A DNA stretch of 64,000 nucleotides from [Clostridium] citroniae WAL-17108 (GCF_000233455.1 NZ_JH376420.1:908459-972458); one strand, 5' to 3'. Positions 37,473 to 46,277 are shown, counted from the first letter of the stretch. Program-made: numbers and translations. Notes: generated by a model not told the origin, from the letters alone.

Positions 37473-38451
37473 CCTTTTCCTCCTCGCTGAATAATGTCCG
37501 TATCTGCCGTTCGTCCAGTCCTGTGCCGATAAAGCATACCTGGTTTCCGGCCGCACTTGTGGGTTCAATGCTCAGGCTTCCCGGAATAAAATGAAAGACC
37601 AGACCGCTGTTCTCCCCAGGCACGATCCCTTTCCCCCGCAGGATCTCACCGTCCGCATGCTTCACCACATGGAGTACCTTTTTCCCCAGCTGCTCCTCAG
37701 TAAGGGGCGGCTCCCACCTTAGTGTGACGGAGGAAAAAACATCCCTGGCAAAATAGCGGCGGACAAAGTTCATTTTCTGCCCACCCTCCCCGCACGCATT
37801 CCGCCGGATACGCACGGGCCTTATTGCCACGGCCTCCTCCATCTCCATCTTGATCACATTACTGTTTCGCGGACCGAACCGGAACACGGACAAGGGGATG
37901 GAATCCCAGAAATCCGCTTCTATCCTGATCTCGGGGCTGATCCTTTGTATTTTCTCCTCTATGGCTCTGATCCGATCCGGACACTCCTCCTGATGGCTCA
38001 GAAGGACCAGGTCTGCGTAGATGATCTGATCTTCAAAAAATTCACCGTAGTTTCTAAGATATTTATCAAAGGTCCGGATATCCACCACCGTGATTGTTTT
38101 CCGAATGTGAAGCCTGCCTTTGTCCTCCTGCCGGAAGCAGATCTTAAGTATGTCAGAGAGTCTGCCCACGCCCGAGGGCTCCACCAGGATCACATCCGGC
38201 GAGTAATCTTTTAAGATCCCATTCAGGGCCGCCGCAAAGTCTCCTGTAAGGCTGCAGCAGATACAGCCTGCACTTAAACTGGTCACATTCAGGTCATATT
38301 CCCGAAGGAGCCCGGCATCGATCCCTGTTTCCCCAAAGTCATTTTCAATCACCATAACCGCCTTGTTCCTGAATACGGAACGGACCATGGTCTTAATCAG
38401 CGTTGTCTTTCCGGATCCCAAAAACCCGGATATAATATAGATATCAGTCAT
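37399..38451 (-). CDS. CobW/COG0523 G3E-family GTPase (zinc chaperone type)
   Basis: 350-residue metallochaperone GTPase. Walker A is IISGFLGSGKTTLIK at residues 6-20. The metal motif GCICC is around residue 62, Walker B is VILVEPSGVG, and the C-terminal CobW_C domain covers about residues 230-330. COG0523 proteins under Zur control deliver or conserve zinc. The start at 38451 (MTDIYIISG) matches the family; an alternative ATG at 38490 also has a good AAAGGAAAG site. The last 74 bases run in another frame over the start of the fusion gene. It lies between ZnuB and the fusion permease. Confidence 0.88.
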   Translation of the reverse strand: MTDIYIISGFLGSGKTTLIKTMVRSVFRNKAVMVIENDFGETGIDAGLLREYDLNVTSLSAGCICCSLTGDFAAALNGILKDYSPDVILVEPSGVGRLSDILKICFRQEDKGRLHIRKTITVVDIRTFDKYLRNYGEFFEDQIIYADLVLLSHQEECPDRIRAIEEKIQRISPEIRIEADFWDSIPLSVFRFGPRNSNVIKMEMEEAVAIRPVRIRRNACGEGGQKMNFVRRYFARDVFSSVTLRWEPPLTEEQLGKKVLHVVKHADGEILRGKGIVPGENSGLVFHFIPGSLSIEPTSAAGNQVCFIGTGLDERQIRTLFSEEEKDGDTCMGHNRSAGFGKDNTDQSAD

Positions 38452-38498
38452 ATAAACTCCATTCTTCCGCCCTGGGGCATATTTGAACATGCTTTCCT

Positions 38499-39308
38499 TT
38501 AGCTGCAACTTTTTCTCAGAAGACGTTTTACGGACAGCACCAGGACCAGGCAGACCACTCCCACCAGCACAATGGCGCTTCCCGGTTTTAACCCCAGATA
38601 ATACGCGGCAAACAGCCCTATTACCATAAAAACAACATTCAGTACAACAGCGCACAAAAGTGTCTGGCGGTAGTTTCTCCCCAATTCCATGGCACATGCC
38701 ACGGGCACCACCATCATGGAGGAAACAATGAGGGCACCCACGGTTCTGGCAGCAACGGAAATGGTCAGTGCAGTGAGGATCGTAAACAGGAAATTCACGG
38801 TCTTCACAGGCACTCCTGCCAGTCTGGCCCCCTGCTCATCCAGGGAAACATAGAATAATTCCTTGTAAAAAAGCAAAAACACCAGCAGGACCGCAGCGCT
38901 GACTCCCATCACCAGGTATAACTCCCCATCGCCGACCGCCACAATGCTGCCAAACAGAAAGCTGTTAAAATTAGCGGCATTTTTTACAAATCCAGATAAT
39001 ACGCCTGCCAGGCCAATCCCTGCGGACATAATGACGGCAATGGACATTTCTGAAAATACCGGCAGCTTTCTGCGGACCGCCTCTATGCCAAAGGCAGCGA
39101 TCACACAGGCGGCAGCGGCAGCCACCACGGGATTCACTCCCAGGATCAGCCCTGCAGCCACCCCTGCAAGAGAACAGTGGGATAAGGCATCTCCTATCAT
39201 GGACAGGCGCTTGCATACGATCACGATCCCAATACAGGGGATCACCGCGGCCAATAAGATCCCAACCATAAAGGCCCTGTGCATAAACGCATAATTAAAT
39301 ATTTCCAT
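38499..39308 (-). CDS. znuB: Zinc/manganese ABC transporter permease
   Basis: 269-residue ABC-3 family permease with about eight helices. LSMIGDALSHCSLAGVAAGL near residue 40 is the family signature. It pairs with the ATPase gene, which it overlaps by 14 bases. The start at 39308 (MEIFNYAFMHRAFMVG) follows GGGAGGAAAAC. The longer in-frame start would sit inside the ATPase gene. Zinc rather than manganese is favoured by the CobW and Zur-like neighbours. Confidence 0.9.
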   Translation of the reverse strand: MEIFNYAFMHRAFMVGILLAAVIPCIGIVIVCKRLSMIGDALSHCSLAGVAAGLILGVNPVVAAAAACVIAAFGIEAVRRKLPVFSEMSIAVIMSAGIGLAGVLSGFVKNAANFNSFLFGSIVAVGDGELYLVMGVSAAVLLVFLLFYKELFYVSLDEQGARLAGVPVKTVNFLFTILTALTISVAARTVGALIVSSMMVVPVACAMELGRNYRQTLLCAVVLNVVFMVIGLFAAYYLGLKPGSAIVLVGVVCLVLVLSVKRLLRKSCS

Positions 39309-40002
39309 CTTTGTTTTCCTCCCGGCCTTCCTCCATACGTTTGCCCCGTCCATCCTCCAAGAGCCACAGATCATCCGCATACGGCAGGATCCCTTTCCGG
39401 TCATGGGTGACCATCAGGACCGCCGCCTGCTCTTCCCTGTTGATCTTTCTCAACAGCTGGTAAAAGTCAGCTGTGCTTTTCTCATCCATACCGGATGTAG
39501 GTTCATCTAATATCAGCAAGCGCGGCCGGTTTACCAGAGCCCTTGCCAAAAGGACCTTCTGTCTCTGGCCCCCGGACAGCCGTCCGATCAGCTCTTTTCC
39601 GTACTCTTCCATTCCAATCTGTGCCAGGGCCTGGCGCACCTTTTCTTTTTCCTTTTTTCCTGCAAACCGGAATCTTCCGATCTGAGAGTACAGGTTGGCC
39701 TGGACGATCTCATTTACGGAAACGGGAAATCTGTAATAGGACGCCATGCCGCCCTGGGGAACATAGCTCACTTCCCGCCAGTTGTGAAACTGCCTTACAT
39801 CCTGCCCCAGGATCTCTATCCGCCCCTGGGCGCTGTCCGGAAAAAGTTCTCCCAGAGCCAGCTTCAAAAGCGTGCTTTTTCCAGCCCCGTTCCGGCCCAG
39901 CAGTACCGCAAACCTTCCCTGTGGAATGGCAATATTTATCTCATGCAACACCCGGACGCTTCCATAAGAGAAGCTGAGCCCCCTGACTGTCATGGCATCC
40001 AT
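39295..40002 (-). CDS. znuC: Zinc ABC transporter ATP-binding protein
   Basis: 235-residue ABC ATPase. Walker A is LLGRNGAGKSTLLK near residue 35, the signature is RLSGGQRQKVLLARAL near residue 140, Walker B is LLILDEPTSGMD, and the switch histidine is in VTHDRKG. It energises uptake with the adjacent permease and ZnuA. Its C-terminus is acidic and charged. Confidence 0.92.
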   Translation of the reverse strand: MDAMTVRGLSFSYGSVRVLHEINIAIPQGRFAVLLGRNGAGKSTLLKLALGELFPDSAQGRIEILGQDVRQFHNWREVSYVPQGGMASYYRFPVSVNEIVQANLYSQIGRFRFAGKKEKEKVRQALAQIGMEEYGKELIGRLSGGQRQKVLLARALVNRPRLLILDEPTSGMDEKSTADFYQLLRKINREEQAAVLMVTHDRKGILPYADDLWLLEDGRGKRMEEGREENKDGNI

Positions 40003-40074
40003 GTTCTTACTCCTTTATCCTGTTTCTTTTTCTGTTACATTACCTGTTATATTACCTGTTGCCTGACCTGTCGT

Positions 40075-41034
40075 TTACTCCCATGCTGCCTTTAGCTGCT
40101 CCAGATTATCCTCCATCACGGAAAAATAATCCGCTCCTGCTTTCAGTTCCTCATCGCTGAGACCTTCCAGGGGATTTAAAACCCGTACAGAAACGCCTGT
40201 TTCCTTTGCAATGGCTTCAGCGACCTTGGGGCTTGCCAGTTCCTCAAAGAAAATGGATCTCACACCCCTCTCTTTTATAAAATCAATCACCTGTGCCATC
40301 CTGGACGGATTTGGCTCGGAATCCGGGGACAGGCCTTCAACTCCCACCTGGTTTAAACCGTAGGCATCGCATAGGTAGCCAAATGCTTCATGGGATACCA
40401 CAATATCCTTGTTTTCCAGTCCGGACAGGTTCTCCCTGAACTTCAGGTCCAGTTCATCCAGTCCGGCGGCATAAGTCTCATAGTTTGCCTCGTAGGTTTC
40501 CTGATGCTCCGGGTCCGCCTCTATGAACGCATCCCTGATGTGTTCCATCTCTACTTTGGCATTCATGGGGTTGAGCCACACATGGGGATCATATGTCCCC
40601 CTCTCATGCCCCTCTCTAAGAACAATATCTTTGGATGCTTCCACTGAGATCAGCTTTTTATTTTCCAGGCCTGCAAGCACATCCTCAGCCCAGTGCTCCA
40701 TTCCCGCCCCGCTGTAAATAAACAGGTCCGCTTCCTCCAGGTTTTTAATGTCGCTGACCGCCGGTTCCCAGTCATGGGGTTCCGTACCGGCCGGAACCAT
40801 ATTGGTGACCTCCGCCCGTTCACCGCCAATTTTTGCCGCAAAATCATACATGGGGTAAAAACTTGCCATCACCTTTATTTTCTTCCCGTTCTCCTCCTGT
40901 GCCTTTGTTTCGGCGGTTGGTTCTGCCTGTTTGTCTGAAGCGGCGGCCAAACCGGCACAGCCGGACAGCATGAGTACCAGGGCCAGAGCCGGCACAGCCA
41001 GCGGGCCCATTATCCGATTTCTCATTTTCTTCAT
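40075..41034 (-). CDS. znuA: Zinc ABC transporter substrate-binding lipoprotein
   Basis: 319-residue cluster A-I metal-binding protein. The signal peptide ends in the lipobox LMLSGCAG near residue 26. Ligand histidines are in GTEPHDWEP, YDPHVWLNP and VVSHEAFGYL, and the acidic ligand is probably in the FFEELASPK region. The His-rich loop common in ZnuA proteins is reduced to EGHERG. It is the first znu gene; a terminator-like hairpin separates it from the small gene upstream. Confidence 0.9.
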   Translation of the reverse strand: MKKMRNRIMGPLAVPALALVLMLSGCAGLAAASDKQAEPTAETKAQEENGKKIKVMASFYPMYDFAAKIGGERAEVTNMVPAGTEPHDWEPAVSDIKNLEEADLFIYSGAGMEHWAEDVLAGLENKKLISVEASKDIVLREGHERGTYDPHVWLNPMNAKVEMEHIRDAFIEADPEHQETYEANYETYAAGLDELDLKFRENLSGLENKDIVVSHEAFGYLCDAYGLNQVGVEGLSPDSEPNPSRMAQVIDFIKERGVRSIFFEELASPKVAEAIAKETGVSVRVLNPLEGLSDEELKAGADYFSVMEDNLEQLKAAWE

Positions 41035-41117
41035 GATTTGATTCTCCCAACTGTATTTGATTATATGATAAAATAAACTTTATCTCTGCCCCAGGGACAG
41101 ACTAAAAATGGGTGCAC

Positions 41118-41139
41118 AAAAACAAGACAGCCTCCTGTC
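41118..41139 (-). terminator. Small terminator between the small membrane gene and znuA
   Basis: On the minus strand, GACAG and CTGTC form a short stem with a GAGG loop and are followed by TTGTTTTT. Some readthrough into znuA is possible because the stem is short. Confidence 0.5.
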
Positions 41140-41238
41140 CCCATTCCCTCTCAGACACCTGATGGTCCGTCCCCATGGGGGCAGACCGGTTACCGGGAGG
41201 TATTAAGTCATGGAATCCTGTCCTGGTGCCAAATACAT

Positions 41239-41550
41239 TCAATTATCTAAACGGATTTTTAAGCTGACCAAAGAAACCGGGCGCAGATAAAGTCCGGTCC
41301 TATAAGAAATCAAGAATTTTTGTACCACAATATTTGCAAAAATAACAGCAGTTCCCCCGCCTGCGGCTTCCGACAGCAGACGCAGTGTGGATGCGCAGGC
41401 TTCCATCTCTGCGCAGATATAACATCCCTCACCGGTACACTGGTGTTTTGCATGTGTGGCAATAAAGAAAACGGAGAGAAACAGCACTGCAGTCAGAAGG
41501 ATTGCTGTGAGCAATGCATAAATCTGTTTGTTTTTTCTGAACTGAGCCAT
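41239..41550 (-). CDS. Small membrane protein with a Cys/His cluster (zinc-locus associated)
   Basis: 103 residues. One N-terminal helix (about residues 10-31) is followed by an external HQCTGEGCYICAEMEAC cluster with four cysteines and one histidine, then a second hydrophobic segment near residue 65. The spacing of the Cys/His cluster suggests metal binding. GGAGGAGAG precedes the ATG. It lies directly behind the Fur-type gene, with its own promoter and a Fur-family-like operator. I do not recognise a named family, but similar short proteins occur beside Zur-controlled transporters in Firmicutes, as far as I recall. Confidence 0.75.
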   Translation of the reverse strand: MAQFRKNKQIYALLTAILLTAVLFLSVFFIATHAKHQCTGEGCYICAEMEACASTLRLLSEAAGGGTAVIFANIVVQKFLISYRTGLYLRPVSLVSLKIRLDN

Positions 41551-41586
41551 TTTCTCTCCTCCTTTCCCGGTTCTAATTTGGAAATT

Positions 41587-41627
41587 AAAATCATTTTCAT
41601 ATTATAACAGTTTTTTTATCCTGTCAA
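41587..41627 (-). promoter_or_regulatory. Promoter and Fur/Zur-type operator of the small membrane gene
   Basis: On the minus strand, TTGACA (41622-41627) and TATAAT (41601-41606) are spaced 15 bases; TAATAT gives 17. Immediately downstream lies GAAAATGATTTT (41587-41598), a near-palindrome. The -35 overlaps the stop of the fur gene. Confidence 0.6.
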
Positions 41628-42052
41628 TCCCTTTTACACAGGTCGGTTCTCCTGCATCCCTCACAATAGCCAAACAGGACCGAGCGGCGTATATCCGGCT
41701 CAAACCCGTGTTCCCTGCAGATATGTTCCATAAAATCATCCAGTTTAGAACATTCCAGTGGAATAAACCGGCCGCACCCTAAACACACCAGCTTTCCCGG
41801 TTTTCTCAACTCTTCATCACCGGCGTAACAGTACCGTATCTTGGATCCATCCTCCATGGGAAGCTTCATCACCTTCCCGTCCTCAGCCAAACGCTCCAGG
41901 GCCCGGTATACGGTGGTCTGCCCCACCTGTACCCCTTCCTGCCGCAGGAGGTCCATCAACTGGTCCACGGTAAGGAACCATGACTTCTGCTGTTTTAAGA
42001 CATCTAAGATCGTGATCTGCTGCTTTGTCCTGTATCTGCCTCTCTCTCCCAT
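41624..42052 (-). CDS. Fur-family metalloregulator, probably Zur
   Basis: 142-residue repressor. The winged helix is in residues 1-80 (QTTVYRALERLAEDGKV is the recognition region). The C-terminal dimer domain has two CxxC pairs (CLGC and CEGC) for structural zinc and the HICREHGF helix. Divergence of Fur, Zur and PerR cannot be read from the sequence alone, but gene context (ZnuABC, CobW, DUF318) favours Zur. It is the first gene of the block and has a strong promoter with a palindromic operator, so it probably represses itself. Confidence 0.88.
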   Translation of the reverse strand: MGERGRYRTKQQITILDVLKQQKSWFLTVDQLMDLLRQEGVQVGQTTVYRALERLAEDGKVMKLPMEDGSKIRYCYAGDEELRKPGKLVCLGCGRFIPLECSKLDDFMEHICREHGFEPDIRRSVLFGYCEGCRRTDLCKRD

Positions 42053-42069
42053 TATCCACCTCTGAATTT

Positions 42070-42117
42070 GAAATTGATTTCTATTTTATATTATATTCCT
42101 TGTTTCCATGATGTCAA
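42070..42117 (-). promoter_or_regulatory. Promoter and palindromic operator of the fur/zur gene
   Basis: On the minus strand, TTGACA (42112-42117) and TATAAT (42090-42095) are separated by 16 bases. The dyad GAAATCAATTTC (42070-42081) lies just past the -10, where a repressor would block initiation. It resembles the element before the small membrane gene. Confidence 0.7.
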
Positions 42118-42204
42118 GTTTTTGGCAAAAGTATACGATTTATGCCCATATATTTTTGTCAATTATGCACAATAGATGTTAAATAATTTTTAGGATTTTT
42201 CCTA

Positions 42205-42233
42205 TAGACTAAAAATTTTTTAGGTATTATAAT
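42205..42233 (+). promoter_or_regulatory. Promoter of the xanthine dehydrogenase operon
   Basis: TAGACT and TATAAT are separated by 17 bases. The -10 is perfect and the -35 matches four of six positions. It would start a leader of about 200 bases that contains the riboswitch. Confidence 0.65.
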
Positions 42234-42270
42234 ATATACCATGATAACAATTTAATAAATCTTTTGCCAT

Positions 42271-42332
42271 TATGTATATCCTGGGGATTGGCCCAGAGTC
42301 TCTACCAACTACCGAAAAGAGTTGACTACATA
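42271..42332 (+). promoter_or_regulatory. Purine riboswitch aptamer, guanine class
   Basis: The three-way junction fits the purine aptamer. P1 is TATGTA/TACATA. P2 is CTGGG/CCCAG with loop GATTGG. J2/3 is AGTCTCTACC. P3 is CAACT/AGTTG with loop CCGAAAA, and J3/1 is AC. Expected contact bases are present: U22, U47, U51 and A52 equivalents, and C74 (42326), which selects guanine, hypoxanthine or xanthine over adenine. L2 GG can pair with L3 CC as in known kissing loops. Deviations are a six-base L2 (usually seven) and J1/2 reading TATC. The downstream genes metabolise purines. Confidence 0.85.
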
Positions 42333-42357
42333 TCTTATGTAGTCAGCTCTTTTTTTC
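42318..42357 (+). terminator. Riboswitch-controlled terminator
   Basis: A 15-bp stem (one G-T pair) with a TCT loop is followed by seven T. Its 5' arm (42318-42332) consists of the aptamer's P3 3' arm, J3/1 and P1 3' arm. Aptamer and terminator are therefore mutually exclusive, which predicts that ligand binding allows readthrough. Confidence 0.88.
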
Positions 42358-42439
42358 TATTTGTGTTAAGAATCCATATCCCTTTATTCACTAAGGATAT
42401 ATCTATTGGCAAAATACAATGCGAGGAGGAAATCTAAAA

Positions 42440-44866
42440 ATGAATATTGTAGGGCAGCAAATGAAACGTGTTGATGCTTACGGAAAGGTGACCGGAGAGG
42501 CCAAATACACGGCGGATCTGGAGCCCCGGGACATTCTTCACGGAAGGGTCGTGCACTCTACCATCGCCAATGGCCGGGTTAAAAGTTTTGATCTGACCGA
42601 GGCTTACAAAGTGCCGGGAGTTGTTAAGATCGTCACCTGTTTTGATGTGCCTGACTGCCAGTTTCCCACCGCTGGCCATCCATGGAGCGTGGAGACCAAA
42701 CATCAGGATATCTGTGACCGCAAGCTCTTAAATGAACGCATCAGGCTGTATGGGGATGATATTGCGGCCATTGTGGCTGAAAACGAGGTTGCCGCTTCCC
42801 AGGCGGCGCGTCTGGTCAAGGTGGAGTACGAGGAGTACGAGCCCATTGTCACCGTAGAAGCAGCCATGGCTGAGGGAGCCCCCCCGCTGCACCCTGATCT
42901 CAGAAAGGACAATGTGATCGTCCACTCCCACATGACCATGGGAGCCAGCGGCTTTACATATAAGGAAGGGCTTAAAAAGGCGGAGGAAACCTACGGACAG
43001 GAACAGATCGTTGCCATAGAGACAGAGTATGACACTCCCCGTATTTCCCACTGCCATATTGAGCTTCCTGTCTCTTGGGCTTATGTGGATACCAACGGCA
43101 AGATCACCGTTGTAGCCTCCACCCAGATCCCCCACATTGTCAGGCGTTGTACGGCGCAGGCCCTGGGCGTTCCCATCGGCAGAGTGCGCATCATCAAGCC
43201 ATACATTGGCGGCGGATTTGGAAACAAGCAGGATGTGCTCTATGAACCCCTGAACGCGTTCCTCTCACTTTCCGTGGGCGGCAGGCCGGTGAGGCTGGAG
43301 ATCAGCCGTGAGGAGACCATTTCCGGAACCCGCACCCGCCACGCCATCAAGGGACTGTGCAAAGCGGTCCTGACAAAAGAAGGGCGTGTTCTGGCAAGAC
43401 AGCTGGACGCCTATGCCAACAACGGAGGATATGCCTCCCATGGCCATGCGATCTGCGCCAACTGCGGCAATGTGTTTAAGGACCTGTACAGAGATGAGCT
43501 GGGAGCTGAGATCGACTGTTCCACTGTATATACCTCCTCTCCCACCGCGGGAGCCATGAGAGGTTACGGGATCCCGCAGGCAGCGTGGTTTGCGGAATGT
43601 CTGGCGGATGACATGGCCTGGGCCATCGGCATGGATCCCTGTGAATTCAGGATAAAAAACTGCATGGAGGATGGGTTTGTGGATCCGGCTAACGGTATCA
43701 CCTTCCACTCCTACGGTTTGAAGAAATGTATCGAGGCGGGAAGAAAGCATATCCGCTGGGATGAGAAATGGAACGCGTACAGGAATCAGACCGGTCCGGT
43801 CCGCAAGGGCGTGGGCATGGCGATCTTCTGTTATAAGACAGGCGTACACCCCATTTCCCTGGAAACGGCTTCCGCACGTATGGTATTAAACCAGGACGGT
43901 TCCATCCAGCTGTGCATGGGGGCCACGGAGATCGGCCAGGGAGCCGATACCGTGTTCACACAGATGGCATCTGAAACCACGGGCATCTCCTATGATCAGG
44001 TATACATTGTATCCACCCAGGATACGGATACCACTCCCTTTGACACCGGCGCCTACGCATCCCGCCAGACCTATGTGTCCGGCATGGCATTAAAGAAATG
44101 CGCCGAGGAGTTCAGGCACAAGATCCTTGACTATGCAGCTTACATGCTGAACCACGACATCACCGACCTGTCAAAGACCGTGTACGCGCAGATCGTAAAG
44201 GATGCCGGATGCCGGCTCAGGGAAGCGCTGGGTCTTCATAAGGACGAGGAAGTCACTGAGGATATGCTGGATATCGTAAACAGTAAGGTAGTGGTATGCG
44301 GCGGCGCGCCGGAGCTCTTTGACGTGGGCGTGGTGGCTGACACTGCATTTTATTCCCTGGAGCGTTCCGTACATATCACCGCAGAGGTCACAAACCAGTG
44401 CAAGCAGAATACATTTTCCTCGGGCTGCTGTTTTGTGGAAATAGAGGTGGATATCCCCCTGGGCCTTGTGACGGTCACGGATATCATCAATGTCCATGAT
44501 TCAGGCGTTCTGATCAACCCGCAGACAGCCCGGGCACAGGTCCACGGCGGCATGAGCATGGGGCTTGGGTACGGACTTTCCGAAGAACTTCTGGTGGATG
44601 AAAAGACCGGAAAACCATTAAACAACAACCTGCTGGATTATAAGATCCCCACAGCCATGGACACACCTGACCTGAACGTGGAGTTCATCCAGCTGGAAGA
44701 CCCCACCGGACCTTACGGAAATAAATCCCTGGGTGAACCCCCCGCGATCCCGGTGGCCCCCGCCATCCGGAACGCGATCTTAAATGCAACCGGTGTGCAC
44801 ATGGATGTAAACCCCATGACAGCCCAGAGGCTGATCGAGAAATTCAAAGAAAAAGGTCTGATATAA
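42440..44866 (+). CDS. xdhA: Xanthine dehydrogenase, molybdenum-binding subunit
   Basis: 808-residue large subunit of the xanthine dehydrogenase/aldehyde oxidase family. The N-terminal hammerhead domain begins GKVTGEAKYTADL. Molybdopterin motifs are GGGFGNKQD, AMRGYGIPQAAWFAE and IGQGADTVFTQ. The catalytic base glutamate is Glu766 in SLGEPPAIPVAPA. The start at 42440 follows GAGGAGG; an upstream in-frame ATG at 42419 lies before this site. It is first in a four-gene purine operon under riboswitch control. Cofactor-maturation genes are not in the window. Confidence 0.92.
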   Translation: MNIVGQQMKRVDAYGKVTGEAKYTADLEPRDILHGRVVHSTIANGRVKSFDLTEAYKVPGVVKIVTCFDVPDCQFPTAGHPWSVETKHQDICDRKLLNERIRLYGDDIAAIVAENEVAASQAARLVKVEYEEYEPIVTVEAAMAEGAPPLHPDLRKDNVIVHSHMTMGASGFTYKEGLKKAEETYGQEQIVAIETEYDTPRISHCHIELPVSWAYVDTNGKITVVASTQIPHIVRRCTAQALGVPIGRVRIIKPYIGGGFGNKQDVLYEPLNAFLSLSVGGRPVRLEISREETISGTRTRHAIKGLCKAVLTKEGRVLARQLDAYANNGGYASHGHAICANCGNVFKDLYRDELGAEIDCSTVYTSSPTAGAMRGYGIPQAAWFAECLADDMAWAIGMDPCEFRIKNCMEDGFVDPANGITFHSYGLKKCIEAGRKHIRWDEKWNAYRNQTGPVRKGVGMAIFCYKTGVHPISLETASARMVLNQDGSIQLCMGATEIGQGADTVFTQMASETTGISYDQVYIVSTQDTDTTPFDTGAYASRQTYVSGMALKKCAEEFRHKILDYAAYMLNHDITDLSKTVYAQIVKDAGCRLREALGLHKDEEVTEDMLDIVNSKVVVCGGAPELFDVGVVADTAFYSLERSVHITAEVTNQCKQNTFSSGCCFVEIEVDIPLGLVTVTDIINVHDSGVLINPQTARAQVHGGMSMGLGYGLSEELLVDEKTGKPLNNNLLDYKIPTAMDTPDLNVEFIQLEDPTGPYGNKSLGEPPAIPVAPAIRNAILNATGVHMDVNPMTAQRLIEKFKEKGLI

Positions 44867-44876
44867 GGAGAAAGCT

Positions 44877-45767
44877 ATGTTTGACATTAAATCATTTTAT
44901 GAGGCAAAGAGTGTGGAAGATGCCATCAATGCCCTTGTGAAGGATCCTGATGCGGAAATCATCAGCGGGGGCACCGATGTGCTGATACGCGTAAGGGAAG
45001 GCAAGGACGCGGGACGGTCCGTGGTATCCATCCATAATATAGAGGAACTAAAGGGCGTGAAGCTGTTGGAGAACGGCGATCTGTGGATCGGGGCAGGCAC
45101 TTCATTTTCCCATATCACCAATGACCCCCTGATCCAGAGATACATTCCCATGCTTGGGGAAGCCGTGGACATGGTAGGCGGTCCCCAGATCCGCAACACG
45201 GGAACTATTGGGGGAAATATCTGCAACGGAGCAACCTCTGCCGACTCTGCTTCCACCATGTGGACCCTGGAAGCGGATGTGGTGCTGGAAGGCCCTGATG
45301 GCCGGAGGATCGTGCCTGTGTGTGAGTTTTATACAGGCCCGGGCAGAACGGTCCGCGACCGGTGCGAGGTCTGTACCTGCTTTCTGATCCATCCTGAAAG
45401 CTATGTGGGATGGACCGGCCATTATATGAAATACGGAAAGCGCAAGGCCATGGAGATCGCCACCCTGGGCTGTGCGGTCAGGGTAAAGCTTTCAGAGGAT
45501 AAGAAACGGATCGAGGATGTGAGGCTGGGTTACGGCGTAGCCGGCCCTACGCCCCTGCGATGCAGGAAAGCCGAGGAAGCCCTAAAGGGCTGTGAGGTCA
45601 CTGACAGCGAGGCAATCCTTGAATTTGGAAGAGATGCGCTCACTGAGGTAAACCCACGTTCCTCATGGAGGGCTTCCAAGGAATTCAGGCTTCAGCTCAT
45701 TGAGGAGCTGTCAAAACGCGCCCTGGTGGAAGCTATAAAAATTGCAGGAGGTAAGGTCAATGCTTAA
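44877..45767 (+). CDS. xdhB: Xanthine dehydrogenase, FAD-binding subunit
   Basis: 296-residue CoxM/XdhB-type flavoprotein. The FAD motifs are IISGGTDVLIRVREG near residue 30 and TIGGNICNGATSADS near residue 110. The C-terminal CO_deh_flav_C domain follows. It passes electrons from the 2Fe-2S subunit to NAD or another acceptor. GGAGAAAGCT precedes the ATG, 10 bp after xdhA, and the end overlaps the next gene by 8 bases. Confidence 0.92.
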   Translation: MFDIKSFYEAKSVEDAINALVKDPDAEIISGGTDVLIRVREGKDAGRSVVSIHNIEELKGVKLLENGDLWIGAGTSFSHITNDPLIQRYIPMLGEAVDMVGGPQIRNTGTIGGNICNGATSADSASTMWTLEADVVLEGPDGRRIVPVCEFYTGPGRTVRDRCEVCTCFLIHPESYVGWTGHYMKYGKRKAMEIATLGCAVRVKLSEDKKRIEDVRLGYGVAGPTPLRCRKAEEALKGCEVTDSEAILEFGRDALTEVNPRSSWRASKEFRLQLIEELSKRALVEAIKIAGGKVNA

Positions 45768-46254
45768 GATTGTGCATATGAAAGTAAATGGAAAGGATGT
45801 GGAGCTGGCAGTGGATGAGCGTGAATCCCTGCTGGATACCCTGCGCCAGCGCATGGGGCTCACATCTGTAAAAAAGGGCTGCGAAGTCGGGGAATGCGGC
45901 GCCTGTACCGTGCTGGTCAACGGGGAAGCCATTGACAGCTGTATCTATATGACTCTGTGGGCAGAAGGAAAAAGCGTCATGACAGTGGAAGGATTAAAGG
46001 GGCCAAACGGGGAACTGTCTCCTATCCAGAAGGCATTTATCGAGGAAGCCGCGGTACAGTGCGGATTCTGTACGCCGGGCCTGATCATGAGCGCGGTTGA
46101 GATCGTGGGAACAGGCAAAAAATATAACAGGGAAGAATTAAAGAAATTGATTTCCGGGCATTTGTGCAGATGTACGGGATATGAAAATATCCTTAATGCA
46201 ATGGAGAGAATCGTGGAAGAGGTATATCAGATCAGCCATAAAACAAATTCCTAA
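45760..46254 (+). CDS. xdhC: Xanthine dehydrogenase, 2Fe-2S subunit
   Basis: 164-residue CoxS/XdhC-type iron-sulfur subunit. The plant-ferredoxin-like cluster is GCEVGECGACTVLVNG in the N-terminal half, and the second cluster uses QCGFCTPG and HLCRCTGY. It relays electrons between the molybdenum and FAD sites. The start at 45760 follows AGGAGGTAAGG; an in-frame ATG 18 bases earlier is less well placed. The name xdhC is used here for the iron-sulfur subunit, as in E. coli, and not for the maturation factor. Confidence 0.92.
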   Translation: MLKIVHMKVNGKDVELAVDERESLLDTLRQRMGLTSVKKGCEVGECGACTVLVNGEAIDSCIYMTLWAEGKSVMTVEGLKGPNGELSPIQKAFIEEAAVQCGFCTPGLIMSAVEIVGTGKKYNREELKKLISGHLCRCTGYENILNAMERIVEEVYQISHKTNS

Positions 46255-46277
46255 CAAAAACAGGGGGTAACAAAATC

